DNA of 64,000 bases from Arenicola marina (Eukaryota; Annelida; Polychaeta; Arenicolidae): assembly GCA_964019135.1 (NCBI GenBank), contig OZ025263.1, positions 37,798,133 through 37,862,132 of the forward strand, written 5' to 3'. Of this stretch, positions 22,652 through 33,389 are shown in pieces. Each line of letters starts with the position of its first letter. The stretch's first letter is position 1. A program made the translations under genes and the position numbers. A model generated the notes under the pieces. The model did not search any database. It was not told the origin of the DNA and worked only from the letters and a program-made list of their open reading frames with translations.

Positions 22652-24027
22652 CTACAGTCGGACCCCAAGTCCCCCAATTTATTATCTTAACTTGCAATGT
22701 CAGGGCTTTTTCTGGCTAAATTTATTCGCCAGCCGCGCCAGCGCAAAGACAGCAAATGCTGCCTGCATGGCACCCTGTTGAGTCTAGATGTCAGCAACTG
22801 TTTGCTTGTATGGTGAACTGTGTATATTTACTGGTAGTTGCAACATGAAATATAAGAAATATCTTTAGATTGCTGTGTTCATACATAGTCGAGGATGTTT
22901 CTTATATATATATTAGAGGTAACCAAAATTGGCTTTTAAATATTGGTTATATTTCAGCGGGCGCTTTACGCAGCAAAATAGGCAAATCGTTTGAACGTTA
23001 GCTTATGCGTTTCATTTTGCATTTGTATTTGAAGGTTAGCTACCTTCCCTGGGTTATGACTCGCTGTTAAGCTTATGGGACAGTTTCGCCCAGTGGTCCT
23101 GCACAAGTGTATAATGAAACGCATGGTGATGAAATGTCATCGCAGCAGTAATTTATAGTGACATATTTCGCATACATGAGGAAATAAAGTTTCGGTTGTC
23201 GAGTACAATGAATACAATCCTGTCTAAATTGGAAATTATACTATTAAATAAATAATATAAAATCATTGCAACGACTATCGGCCAAGGGGATATAAAGCGG
23301 AATGACCAATGTTTTAGCTTCTTTATAGACCTTTCAGACCAAAGCCGCTAAGAACACTGGTCAGGATGCTCTCATGGAGGCCGCGTGGGACATCACGGAT
23401 GACAACATCCTGGTTACTTTGAGAGTAATTGGAAGAAACTAGAACTAATACATTTGTTTTAACAATGTTCCATTTTTTATCCACACTACAAAGGGACCAG
23501 ATTTATTTAAAACAGGACCTGTCACCGACGGAGTTTTGCTCACTTAGGTCTATGAGAGACACCCGGCCGCTCCACCTGTGGCAGTTGGTCCATGATGCGA
23601 AGGACTCAGTGCGCAAAATGAATCGGACCACACTGGAGAACATGCTCTTTTGTGTAGAGTGTAAGAATATTTTTTGTCTTGTTATCACTTATATATCACT
23701 TACAACGATGGTAATTACTAATGTTTTTCTGTGTATGTATAAACATATGTGAAATAAGAATTTCTTGGATGGTCATAAGTTACACGATAATGGCTGTTTA
23801 TTTAAGAATGTACAAATGTTTTTTTTATGTAAGCAGCTGAACGTGAAAAACTATATAACTGTAGCATACAGTAACAATCTATAATGCAGTCGTGACTTTC
23901 TCACGTTAACAATTACAGGTTAAAGTGTCCCGATGGAAGAAAAAATGTTAAACTGTAAACTTTCATACATTTAAGTCCTTATTGTAATAATTGTTCCGAT
24001 CGGCGCTTTTCCATTTCCCTACCTTAA
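22652..24027 (+). other. Intron with two possible plus-strand exon fragments
   Basis: At 23339-23421, after CTTTCAG, a GC-rich stretch reads TKAAKNTGQDALMEAAWDIT then DDNILVTLR. At about 23548-23660, after CACTTAG, another reads SMRDTRPLHLWQLVHDAKDS then VRKMNRTTLENMLFCVE, followed by GTAAGA. Both look like coding sequence in an AT-rich background, but their reading frames do not join directly and I recognise no family. They may be remnants of a further mobile element. The rest of the stretch is AT-rich and featureless. Confidence 0.3.
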
Positions 24028-24624
24028 TCATTGTAATATAACATTGGAATATAACACACCACCAGGAACTGAAGGATGATATTTAACAATGATCATGTTC
24101 AAACAAATTAAACGAAATGTTCCAGTATTCAATGCATTATGCACCCTTGGAATGTCCGATACTCTCACGTATCCAATTGACTGCCAGCGTTGATCAAGGT
24201 TAGCCTGAATGTTAATAGCAGTTCTGTCTTTGACATTGTCTGGTTCAGGAACCAATCGTATGTCTGGAACACCGTGTGCAGATATTTTCCTCAGATCCCT
24301 GACATTCTGTTGCGATTCTGGGAAGGTACAGTCCGCACAGTAAAACGATGCACTGTAAATAGTACTTCCGTCATCAGCCAGCTTGTCTTGTTCTGCCTCA
24401 TTTTCGTCTCCCTTTGTCGTCCCATCACTGTCGCTGCTGGACAATGATTCTGCATCTAGATAGAAGGTTCTGTTAGCTGGTCTTGGTGTTTTGGCACTAA
24501 TGATAACTTGTCCATAGTGCCCCTCTGTGCAATTGCATTGCACCTCGGTATTATTAAGAAGAGTCCTGAACCTCTTGCATGTGATCAGCCTGAGAGTTGT
24601 CCGCCTGAATCCATGGTCCTGGAT
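24028..24624 (-). CDS. HIRAN-like exon of an unidentified gene or mobile element
   Basis: After an acceptor CTTCCATCAG (ending 24625) about 198 codons are open to a TGA at 24028-24030. The first part (IQDHGFRRTTLRLITCKR) is basic, followed by an acidic, Ser/Asp-rich linker (SLSSSDSDGTTKGDENEAEQ) and two Cys in YCADC. The C-terminal half reads VPEPDNVKDRTAINI, then RWQSIGYVRVSD and VKYHPSVPGGVLYS. The EPDN..D..AI...IGY arrangement resembles a HIRAN domain, known from HLTF/Rad5 helicases and also found in many uncharacterised invertebrate proteins. It lies inside AARSD1 intron 1, same strand, and between two parts of the MULE remnant. A start codon and upstream exons are not identified. Confidence 0.45.
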   Translation of the reverse strand: MQDHGFRRTTLRLITCKRFRTLLNNTEVQCNCTEGHYGQVIISAKTPRPANRTFYLDAESLSSSDSDGTTKGDENEAEQDKLADDGSTIYSASFYCADCTFPESQQNVRDLRKISAHGVPDIRLVPEPDNVKDRTAINIQANLDQRWQSIGYVRVSDIPRVHNALNTGTFRLICLNMIIVKYHPSVPGGVLYSNVILQ

Positions 24625-25505
24625 CTGATGGAAGGGTGTTAAAATCCCAAATCAGGATATACCTGAAGTGGGATTTTGATTCTGATCCAACCACTGCAAT
24701 TAAATAACTGATGATACATATCAATGGGTCCAAGATGGAATACATGGGTGAATACATGGGTGAATCCACAAAGTGTCAAATAAAACAGTCATACAAAAGT
24801 AACTATTTGTTATCATTTTGGTGATGCAATCATATTTCTTAAAACGATTAATTGAAATAAGTAACATTCTTATACCACAATAAATAAACAAAAATAACTA
24901 ATTCAAGGATAAACAGCTATCGCTATAGCCCAATTTGCATATATACATCTCAAAACAGCATTAAAAAAGGTTGATCATGCAGTATATCTCTAAATAACCA
25001 CAGTAACTTTATAGCCTAGATCTATTCCGGTTGATATTGAAATAGCCTAATAGGCCTAGTTCAAGTAATTAACCGTCTGTATACTTTGCCCTGACTGTCA
25101 GTGCCTATCTTGTATACCTATTAAAACCAAAATATTATCTCTCAGTAACGACCAAATGTCACACTTTTCTCTCACTCTTTGCATGCCCTCCATAGGCTTA
25201 ACCAAAGTTTTACCAAATTACAACTTATCATTCCAGAGTTTTTATTTTGATGGCACAAGCATATCTGGGTGAAAATACCGGTACATGCTTAGCCAAGGCT
25301 TGAAGGGTAGTTGGGGTACACTACATACACTACAATTTACACTCATATAGCCCTTGAATATTACACAATGATCTATCTTTCAAAGACATCAGTTAAATGA
25401 ATACTTCATCATAGTTAGGTAGATGGAATAACAATTTTGTCCCAGAATTCTCAGCCTTTTTGGTATGATTTAATTACTTTAATACTGTTTGAACGTGGGG
25501 GAACG
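24625..25505. other. AARSD1 intron 1, no feature seen
   Basis: This is an AT-rich intron without a recognised gene or repeat. The reading frame preceding the HIRAN-like exon is closed by a TGA just upstream of its acceptor. Confidence 0.5.
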
Positions 25506-26669
25506 TACCATACATACACTACATATAGGGTTACATACACTACATATAGGGTTACATACACTACATATAGGGTTACATACACTACATATAGGGTTACATA
25601 CACTACATATAGGGTTACATACACTACATATAGGGTTACATACACTACATATAGAGTTACATACACTACATAGGAGTATGTACACTACACATAGGGTTAC
25701 ATACACTACATATAGGGTTACATACACTACATAGGGTTACATACACTACATATAGGGTTACATACACTACATATAGGGTTACATACACTACATATAGGGT
25801 TACATACACTACATATAGGGTTACATACACTACATATAGGGTTACATACACTACATATAGGGTTACATACACTACATATAGGGTTACATACACTACATAT
25901 AGGGTTACATACACTACATAGGGGTATGTACACTACATATAGGGTTACATACACTACATAGGGGTATGTACACTACATATAGGGTTACATACACTACATA
26001 GGGTTACATACACTACATAGGGGTATGTACACTACATATAGGGTTACATACACTACATATAGGGTTACATACACTACATATAGGGTTACATACACTACAT
26101 AGGAGTATGTACACTACATATAGGGTTACATACACTACATATAGGGTTACATACACTACATAGGGGTATGTACACTACATAGGAGTATGTACACTACATA
26201 GGAGTATGTACACTACATACAGGGTTACAAACACTACATATAGGGTTACATACACTACATATAGGGTTACATACACTACATAGGGGTATGTACACTACAT
26301 AGGAGTATGTACACTACAAAGGAGCATGTACACTACATGGGAGTATGTACACTACATACAGGGTTACATACACTACATATAGGGTTACATACACTACATA
26401 TAGGGTTACATACACTACATATAGGGTTACATACACTACATAGGATTACATACACTACATAGGGGTATGTACACTACATAGGAGTATGTACACTACATAG
26501 GAGTATGTACACTACATAGGGGTATGTACACTACATAGGAGTATGTACACTACATAGGAGTATGTACACTACATAGGGGTATGTACACTACATTGGGGTA
26601 TGTACACTACATAGGAGTATGTACACTACATAGGGGTATGTACACAACATAGGGGTATGTACACTACAA
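25506..26669. repeat. 21-bp minisatellite and shorter variants in AARSD1 intron 1
   Basis: The left part is a homogeneous array of TACATACACTACATATAGGG T (21 bp). To the right the units change to forms such as TATGTACACTACATAGGAG, often 19-bp units with GGAGTATG or GGGGTATG, first interspersed and then dominant up to 26669. The gradual replacement suggests two amplification episodes. Confidence 0.96.
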
Positions 26670-27659
26670 CCAAACTTCATGTTTGCATATCAAGGGAATA
26701 TAACAATATTGCAGTCCATCTTTTTCATGGATAATAACATCAATATAGAATAACATAGAGGCTATAATAAAAAAATAATTCATCTATCTTGTGAGATGAA
26801 TAAAAATTAATTCATCTATAATGTGAGTACACTACATAATTTTCAGCATATTTTGGCTATTGTCATCAAAGTGGATTTTAGCCTTACTGCATGAAGACTT
26901 AGCTTGATATTAGTCATTTATTTTTATTTTTCTTTTTTTAATAGTAGATTATGACTATTTGTTTCTTTAATACAATGTTTTTATTATATGGATATCACCC
27001 AATCACAATTCATTGGGGTAAATTGATGTTTTCATAACAAATGGATATTTTTTCATAAATGTCATAACAAATACATGATCCAACACCCGTTCACTTCAGC
27101 CAATTATTAATTGACCTAGATCTAATGCATTATTAGATAAATAAAAATCATTAACTCCCTATTGCATCAATATCAACTAACAATATACAGACAGCTAACA
27201 TTAAGATATTAAAATGAACACTCGTAATTAACAATGGAATTTTATCAATTTCAGATTATAAAATGACCGTAATTTTGTCAAAAATGTTTAGATTTGAATA
27301 TTTTTTTGTTGAATTTTATGTATTTAAGCAGCCCAATGAATCTTTTACCTACAAGTTTTATTTCTTACACTGTAAAATATTTAAAATATCATGTAAGCTT
27401 AACAGTGTTATTTTGGACTTTTGACCTTGATTGTGATTTACCCATGCAGATCTAGATCTACCCTAATCTGCTAATGTAATGTCATGACAATCAAGTAGAT
27501 CTAGATCTTGGCCCAAGTGCCCCCAGGCAAGCCCGCTTCTCCAGGGTAGTGAAGCCACCACCAAGGTGAAGGTTTTGAATAGCACAACAGTCAACATGTT
27601 TCAATGTAGAGTCCCTTTCACTGTTTCAGTTTCAATAAAAGCTCCCGGCCCAAAATGTC
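26670..27659. other. AARSD1 intron 1, AT-rich, no feature seen
   Basis: A strongly AT-rich intronic stretch. I see no gene, RNA or element in it. Confidence 0.5.
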
Positions 27660-28090
27660 TCAACTTGGCTGAATGTGTCTCACCTTAGCTTCACATGAAG
27701 TCTTCATGCACCTGGATGAGAACCAGTGCGGCTTGACACTTTTCTGCTTCGTCTGCAACGCGTTGTCAGCGAACAGCGAACACGCCGTGAAAGCAAGCGA
27801 TTCACTGGACTGAAGTGTCCAAGGACAAGTGTCCAAGGACAGTTCACGGAAAGACACGGCACAGAGTCCACAGCGAAGTGGTGCACAAACAAAATAGATA
27901 CAGAAAAAGGCCGAAATTCTTCTCCAGTGAGACGCTCTGACTCGACGTTACCGCCACGGCAGCCATGACAAGAACGAGGCAGCGTCAAGTTTTTCTGCTT
28001 TAGTTCCAAGCTAATCCGCTAGGTGGCGCGGAACCTTCCTATCCTCCTTTGTAGGACCCGGAAGTATCTGCACTAGTCGGTTCGGCGGCC
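27660..28090 (-). promoter_or_regulatory. Possible promoter and first exon of a nested minus-strand gene
   Basis: GC content rises sharply here. On the minus strand an ETS-like ACTTCCGGGT (near 28060) is followed by a start context TGTCATGGCTGCCG (ATG at 27965-27967, opening MAAVAVTSSQSVSLEKNFG) and later a possible donor AAG/GTGAGA at about 27682. The short open frame stops after about 40 codons, so splicing or a non-coding first exon would be needed. The HIRAN-like exon at 24028-24624 lies downstream on the same strand and could belong to it; that link is inference only. Confidence 0.25.
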
Positions 28091-28526
28091 GGACATCAGT
28101 ATGAACACTAATGGAACCTATGTAGTTGAATCAAAAGCTGCATAAATACCGTATTGGATCGAATTAGCCGGCACTTAACTAGTTATCCCATGACAGTTAT
28201 TACTATACTATTAACTATTTGACATAATATATCTACCCGTTTCATCGTGGTCCGAGACTTTATGTAACTGTGAAAGCTGAACAGTTAAGTGAAGGGCCTT
28301 CTCACTAGCTTGAACGTGGCGTCCAGATACCTGTGTAGAGAACACACACAAATCGTGTTGATCATGTTACTCCATCCTTTAACATGAAAGATCGATCCAA
28401 TCTAAAAATCAGATAGTTTACTTACCATATTACACAAGAATAAATTACATATAATTAGATATATGTAAAGTCTTACCAGGATCGTGCCGTCGTCAGCAAC
28501 GTCAGTATGATCAGCGAGGCCATTAC

Positions 28527-28713
28527 CAGGTGACCTTTTCCCCGACCCGAACATCTCGCCGGAGGAAATCCAGTGGAAGACGCTCGGCGTTGATTTCAAA
28601 GTCGAGCAAAAGGGGGTCCGCGGGGCGACCGTTCTGTCGCTTGCGATTTGCCTGTCTGTCGAATCCCTTTGGGCCGGGCAGAATGGTTGCCATTCCCAGG
28701 TCTGCCGCAGTGC
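28527..28713 (-). pseudogene. MULE transposase remnant, linker exon
   Basis: Minus strand, after acceptor TTTTTTCATAG: the frame reads AADLGMATILPGPKGFDRQA, NRKRQNGRPADPLLL and DFEINAERLPLDFLRRD, ending at a possible donor CCTG/GTAATG. This matches the linker between the FLYWCH finger and the transposase core in metazoan MULEs, which carries a basic R.R segment, a P..P dipeptide and an IP..FL block before the core. GC content is much higher than the flanks. Its entry phase (1) does not match the exit phase (0) of the previous recognised exon, so either an exon is missing or the frame is broken. Confidence 0.62.
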
Positions 28714-28839
28714 CTATGAAAAAAATTGGATAGCATTAACAACATATATACAATCATTGCAATCATTGTAAAAATACAACAGCAATAAGAACATGGACAA
28801 AGTGGTATTTATAGGTATTTACACAACAGGCATTCTCAC

Positions 28840-28928
28840 CTCGTCCACAAGTTCTGCAGCTGAGTCAGAGACTCGTTTGCATGAGGCGATCTTCACGTCG
28901 CTGCGTAACTCTGCCACCATCGTGCGAC
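28840..28928 (-). pseudogene. MULE transposase remnant, post-FLYWCH exon
   Basis: The 89-bp exon encodes RTMVAELRSDVKIASCKRVS then DSAAELVDE, the helical segment usually found just after the H.H/HTC end of the FLYWCH finger. The acceptor CCTTCCAG ends at 28929 and the donor GAG/GTGAGA starts at 28839. It joins the FLYWCH exon upstream in phase 1, giving DAPG followed by RTMVAEL. Confidence 0.65.
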
Positions 28929-29078
28929 CTGGAAGGACACAAAAAGAATTTTTAACGAAAATTGACTGAGTAATCGATAAATAACTCTGATAACTAAGTA
29001 AAGTTTTACTGTTAATAAATGACTCACTCTCATTTATCATTCTAAATTACTAGCTTTCATTTATCATTCTCACTATAC

Positions 29079-29257
29079 CTGGGGCGTCTTGGCATGTATG
29101 CTCGTTAGGGCCGCTCTGAAAGTGGTTGTCCATCTGTCAGGCAGTCACTCGACAGTACAATGATTTGCACCTGCTGGAGCAGCGCCAGGTGATGGTTGTC
29201 ACCTGTTTGTCTTATCTTCCGAGTATACTGGTATCCAGCGCTATTCATCAGTAAATC
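29079..29257 (-). pseudogene. FLYWCH zinc-finger exon with frameshift and stop
   Basis: The exon opens DLLMNSAGYQYTRKIRQTGD in phase 0, then the match continues one frame over as WRCSSRCKSLYCRVTA, an in-frame TGA, and QMDNHFQSGPNEHTCQDAPG. Tyr-x-Tyr, W.C, Cys and HTC are the ordered landmarks of a FLYWCH finger. The exon is 179 bp; a length of 178 or 181 would be needed to connect its phase-0 entry to its phase-1 exit, independently confirming the frameshift. With the TGA this makes two disabling lesions, so the gene is a pseudogene unless the assembly is wrong here. Confidence 0.72.
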
Positions 29258-29431
29258 CTGTGAATAGAAAAAAAACCATCCAGATCAAGATTGGATATTC
29301 GCCTAAAGTATTGGATTGATAACATAAATTGCTGCAGAATAGGCCTATTATCTTTCAATTGAAATATGTACACAATATCACAAGAAAAGGATTTTTTTTT
29401 TTTAATTTAAAAAATTATAAATTATACTCAC

Positions 29432-29518
29432 TTTGCCTTTGTCACTGCCACCTTCCACTATCTGGTAGGTGACGAGGTGTGGATCAGCTGAGGTGATCGC
29501 GATGCACTCGGCGCAGGT
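29432..29518 (-). pseudogene. MULE/FLYWCH remnant, first recognised exon
   Basis: Twenty-nine codons, TCAECIAITSADPHLV then TYQIVEGGSDKGK, lie between acceptor TCGCTTAG (ending 29519) and donor AAA/GTGAGT (from 29431), phase 0 on both sides. The YQIVEGGSDKGK end is the first strand of a FLYWCH domain and continues into DLLMNSAGYQY in the next exon. Sequence further upstream (29519-29640) reads RKVCYVMNANDGSIAFAGL and may be another exon. Confidence 0.62.
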
Positions 29519-30756
29519 CTAAGCGATATATTCGATCCAGGGATCAGTCCCGCAAATGCTATGCTGCCATCGTTGGCATTCATCACATAGCACACCTTCC
29601 TAGCACGGCTGGACAGCTGATAAGCATGCGATACAATTATCTGCCATGTTTAAATAGTGAATGGTAAAGACAGTCAGGTGGGCACCACATTTTATAATAA
29701 ATCTGGTTGATTTGAAGAAGCTGGCTGGTTGATTTGAAGAAGCTCAATGTTGTTATCAAATGGAGCCTAATGTAACCTCCAGAAATGAAGCGAAAATGTA
29801 AAAAATACCTGATCCACGCCATCCTTGAAAATTCATCCGGGAGTCATTTGTCAAAATAGTGGAAAAATGATCATATATATATCATATTGGTAGGGCTTGG
29901 AATTGTCAGTAAAAAATTGAACTTAATTGAGTCCGGAGTTGTATAGATAACGATCGCAATAAATTATTCTTGTACGGTATTCTTGCAAATAGATAAAAAA
30001 TGATCATGTATAAATGATGGTAATTATCTTTTTGTGGTTGAGTTGTTATCAAAGAACGCCATTTTTACACCTTCCTACACCTTCACCCATTCCTTGCGTC
30101 ATTGCACATAGCCTGCTAATCGCTTTACACACCCCTGCCTCCACCGCCAGCTTGTGACCGGCTAATCGACCTGGCTAGGCTCAATCTTTGTGAACTTCAC
30201 CCCTCCCCAATCCCCTCCCCTCCACCCATATAAACTGCCACCTCACTCACCCTAACCCAAACAGCCATTCTGACCATACACCCACACAGTCGTGGGTTTA
30301 GACCCTAGGTCAAACTAGCCCAGAACCCTGGTCTAGGCCTATAGTCAATAAGTTTAATATCTGCCACCTCTCTTTCATAAATTATTTTGTCTCTGCACCA
30401 TTTGCAGCTACAATTTATGCATTTATGTACTCCATTACATGAGACCCTTGTGATTTTAACTTACTTGAAAATGTATCTGATTTAACAATAACACAACACG
30501 CTAGTCTCCAACATAAAGTATAGCAGACAAAAGTGTGTTGACAGTTGCATTTTTTTATGATGTCGCAAGGTGAAGGTCATATTACTACATTTTCATTAGT
30601 TAAAAAAACTATAGTCTTGGCAGAGTCTAATATCAGGAACAAGCAAAGCGGACAGAGCATTATTTGTCTATACAAAATTTTTATGAAAGTTAGATAGTAA
30701 GCAATGAGTTTATAGATTCCATGCGCATATGGCAGGTACAATAAACATGTAAACTT
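29519..30756. other. AARSD1 intron 1 between MULE remnant and TIR element
   Basis: This stretch is mostly AT-rich. Bases 30040-30300 are C-rich (CCCTCCCC runs) without a recognised feature. The segment 30485-30550 is a copy of a dispersed repeat also present at 18455-18515. No gene seen. Confidence 0.5.
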
Positions 30757-30766
30757 GTAATTCACC

Positions 30767-31974
30767 GGTCTCACTTTATAGCGAAAAGACACTAATCTCG
30801 CGAAAAGACTGCCCAAATGCCAATTAACCCCGATTTGAAGCTGTTGAACCGGCTGATTCGGTTTGTAATATCTTTACTACGAGCAGGAATGCAAATATGT
30901 ATTGATTAATCGGATATATGCATATTTAACAAATATTTCAACACGAACCCTGTTCAGCGATCGGTACGGCTGCCGCCATGTTGGATAGACACTTGCCCGT
31001 TGCCTCACTAGATGGCGTAACGCGACAAATGATGTTACATACATGGTAGCGTTATGAGGTCTTTTCGCGAAAAGACGGTTACATCGGCTTAAAAGAGACA
31101 TGTATCGCTGCTAAAAGACACTTAAAGCATTATTAGCATAGTAAATTTGTACAATTTATTTATACACAACACACCACACACATTACGCCTTCTTCATACT
31201 TGTCATCGTTGTTTTAGCGGAGTGCTTCCGTTTGCGCTGGCATGGCTTCTTGCCGCCAGTGGGTGCCGTGACTACGAGTTGGCCGTCTGTTGAGCTGACA
31301 CAGCCTTTGAGCAGTCCCGACTTCTACTCCATTGTTATTTACCTTTTGCTCCAAACCTCTCGACACAGTCATGTAACAAGCCAAGTGATGAGAAGCCTTT
31401 GCTGAACTGAACTGCCCTTAGATGTAAACTTGATGTAACAAACAAATTGGTGTTAACTGATTAGCCCTGCACGAAACTGGCGCCCCGAAACCGGGTGTCT
31501 TCCGACTTCTACCTCAACTAATTGGTGTCACATAACTGCGGCATGCGTGTCTCCTACCCCAATAATACTAACATTTTATTTCGTGGGAAAAGGCCACCCA
31601 ATCTTGATGAATGAAAAAAAAATGTTTCAGGCGATACATGTCCCATTTACGATTAGTGTCGCATTATCGTCTTTTCGCGAAAAGACTTCATAACGCAAAC
31701 ATGTATACGATACTGCACGCCATCTAGTGAGGCAACGGGCAAGTGTCTATCCAACATAGCTGCAACCGTACCGATCGCTTAACGGTGTCTGTGTTGAAAT
31801 ATTTGTTAAATATGTATATGAACCCAATTAAACAATACATTTTTGCATTCTTGCCCGCAGTAAAGACATTACAAATCAAATCAGCCGGTTCAACAGCTTC
31901 AAATTGGGGTTAATTGGCATTTGGGCTGTCTTTTCACGAGATTAGTGTCTTTTCGCGAATATAAAGTGAGACCC
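30767..31974. mobile_element. MULE-like element with long terminal inverted repeats and 10-bp target duplication
   Basis: Two arms of about 350 bp are inverted copies: the left one starts GGTCTCACTTTATAGCGAAA and the right one, reverse-complemented, starts GGGTCTCACTTTATATTCGC. Shared inner landmarks include GACACTAATCTCG, CGATCGGTACGGCTGC (imperfect on the right) and CTTTTCGCGAAAAGAC. The 10-bp sequence GTAATTCACC flanks both ends (30757-30766 and 31975-31984). Long TIRs with 8-11 bp target duplications are typical of Mutator-like elements. The middle keeps a short minus-strand coding fragment (31183-31326), so it looks like a deletion derivative, non-autonomous. Confidence 0.85.
31183..31326 (-). 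pseudogene. C-terminal coding fragment inside the TIR element
   Basis: About 47 codons end LLKGCVSSTDGQLVVTAPTG, GKKPCQRKRKHSAKTTMTSM, KKA and a TAA at 31183-31185, with an in-frame TAG just upstream. An AATAAA on the same strand (31155-31160) follows about 23 bp after the stop. The basic KKPCQRKRK tail suits the nuclear C-terminus of a transposase. It is probably the last exon left over from an autonomous parent; no catalytic motif remains. Confidence 0.5.
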
Positions 31975-31984
31975 GTAATTCACC

Positions 31985-32370
31985 ATTCAAGTTAGTCTAG
32001 ATCTATACCTTTATGGAACATAACCTAATTAACCCCCCTCCCAAACTACCAGCAACATTATCGCAAATTCTGTTGGGTCTTTGGTTGAAGCTGACAAATA
32101 TAAACTGATTTTAGGCTTGTCAATGAAATATTTCGTGTCAAATTAGAAAACGAGGCGGCAAATATTTTCTGTGCCGACTGAAGGCTATACTGCCTATAGT
32201 AGTGGGCGATAATAGGGATGAGGACAGACACTGGACAATCACCAGTGACTCCACGGCAAATATTTATGTATGAATTTGACTTTAGCATTGGCTACATTTG
32301 CCAGAAAACCATTTTTGGCGGGGCCACATTACCTGCGCGACTACCCGGATTATCAACCGTCTAGTCCTAC
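31985..32370. repeat. AARSD1 intron 1, 5' end, with dispersed-repeat copy
   Basis: Bases about 32065-32180 (GGGTCTTTGGTTGAAGC, GAAAACGAGGCGGCAAATAT) match the repeat found at 18605-18810. The remaining bases up to the exon 1 donor are unique. Confidence 0.65.
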
Positions 32371-32409
32371 CTCTTTCAAGTAAGAGTCCCGCTGACAAGC
32401 GAAACTCAT
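32371..32409 (-). CDS. AARSD1: AARSD1 coding exon 1 with start codon
   Basis: ATG at 32409-32407 opens MSFACQRDSYLKE, 13 codons, ending at donor GAG/GTAGGA (32370). Vertebrate AARSD1 starts M.F.CQRDSY..E, so both the start and the exon end are supported by family knowledge. The exon ends in phase 0 and joins LTTRVKSC of exon 2, 17 kb away. The ATG context is TATCATGA, with A at -3. The short first exon followed by a huge, transposon-filled intron makes this gene hard to find by open reading frame alone. Confidence 0.92.
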
Positions 32410-32640
32410 GATACTGGCGTTTACGGCTAGCCTGGCGGAAGGGGAGGGCGGAAGGCTGTACTGAAGTCTCGCCGTCTGATGAGACTTCGACCAAATCTCT
32501 CCCAAACCACAGGGTACCTGCAATTGCGCATGCGTATTGCGTACTGTTAGGCTCCATTTCCCACAATTTTCTGAAAGTTCATACATTCTGGGAAAAATAT
32601 GGTGATAATGCCTCTTAAGATGCGTGCTATGCAGGTGGGA
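32410..32640 (-). promoter_or_regulatory. Probable AARSD1 promoter with NRF1-like site
   Basis: GC-rich sequence immediately upstream of the AARSD1 ATG contains TGCGCATGCG at 32525-32534, the palindromic core bound by NRF1 in animals, and CCATTTCCCACAATTTTCTG near 32555. NRF1 sites are common in TATA-less promoters of housekeeping genes. The transcription start is not determined. Confidence 0.5.
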
Positions 32641-33389
32641 CTTATGCCTGTGGATACTACAAACATTGTGGAGTAAAGTGGTATGTTGTTTGGTACAGAC
32701 ATCTGCTGCATTCTTGTGTTTCAGGCGTATGTTGACACCTTGCAGAAAGTTGACAGTCCCTGGCCTGACACTGACAGATTACCACACTGTCACCGTCAAA
32801 ACTGTCTTCAATTTTGCATGACATCTGCACACTTACGGTTTTGTAAATAATTTACTTGGTAGGCCTTATAAAGGAATAAGGACTTGATGCTCTACTTATC
32901 ATGAAGCACTGACATCAGTGTCAGTGACTCATGCCTCTGAAGCTGAACTAATGAATAGGCTAGCTGTGATGCACTGATGCCCAGTGGCAGTGGCAATGAT
33001 TTGGGTCTCTGGAGGCTGGAGTATGGTTGAAGAATATTGAATATAGCTGTGATGGTCTTGTCTCTGGAGTATTGTTGAAGAATGATGGCAATGTCACATT
33101 CTGTTTTCTTAATAGGCCTAGTTTGAAATATTCTTCACATAATATCTATTAAAGTTATATATATATATAATTTCATAGATGCAAATCCATAATAATTTCA
33201 TTATTATAAGTTCAGTCACAGAAATTCATCTCCTTGCAATCTCTTTTCATTAGCAGGTTTTTGGCCAAAATCTGGTATAGACATTCTATCATTATAAAAT
33301 TACCTTTCAATATTAGTATTTAGCAATGAAGTATATTTACATTAAAGTTACTATTACAACAAAAAGTAAACATTCATTGTGATCCAAAT
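32641..33389. other. Intergenic, one possible exon-like stretch
   Basis: After TTCTTGTGTTTCAG at about 32725 a plus-strand stretch is open in two frames, one reading AYVDTLQKVDSPWPDTD. No family is recognised and it may be chance. Otherwise AT-rich sequence without features. Confidence 0.3.

Noticed and set aside
25506-26669. Telomere-like TAGGGTTA repeats
   Set aside because: The motif is only part of a 21-bp unit; TTAGGG is not itself repeated, and the array lies within an intron.
32282-32586. Independent 77- and 94-codon genes on the minus strand
   Set aside because: Only the 13 codons from ATG 32409 to the donor at 32370 match AARSD1; the rest is promoter and intron.
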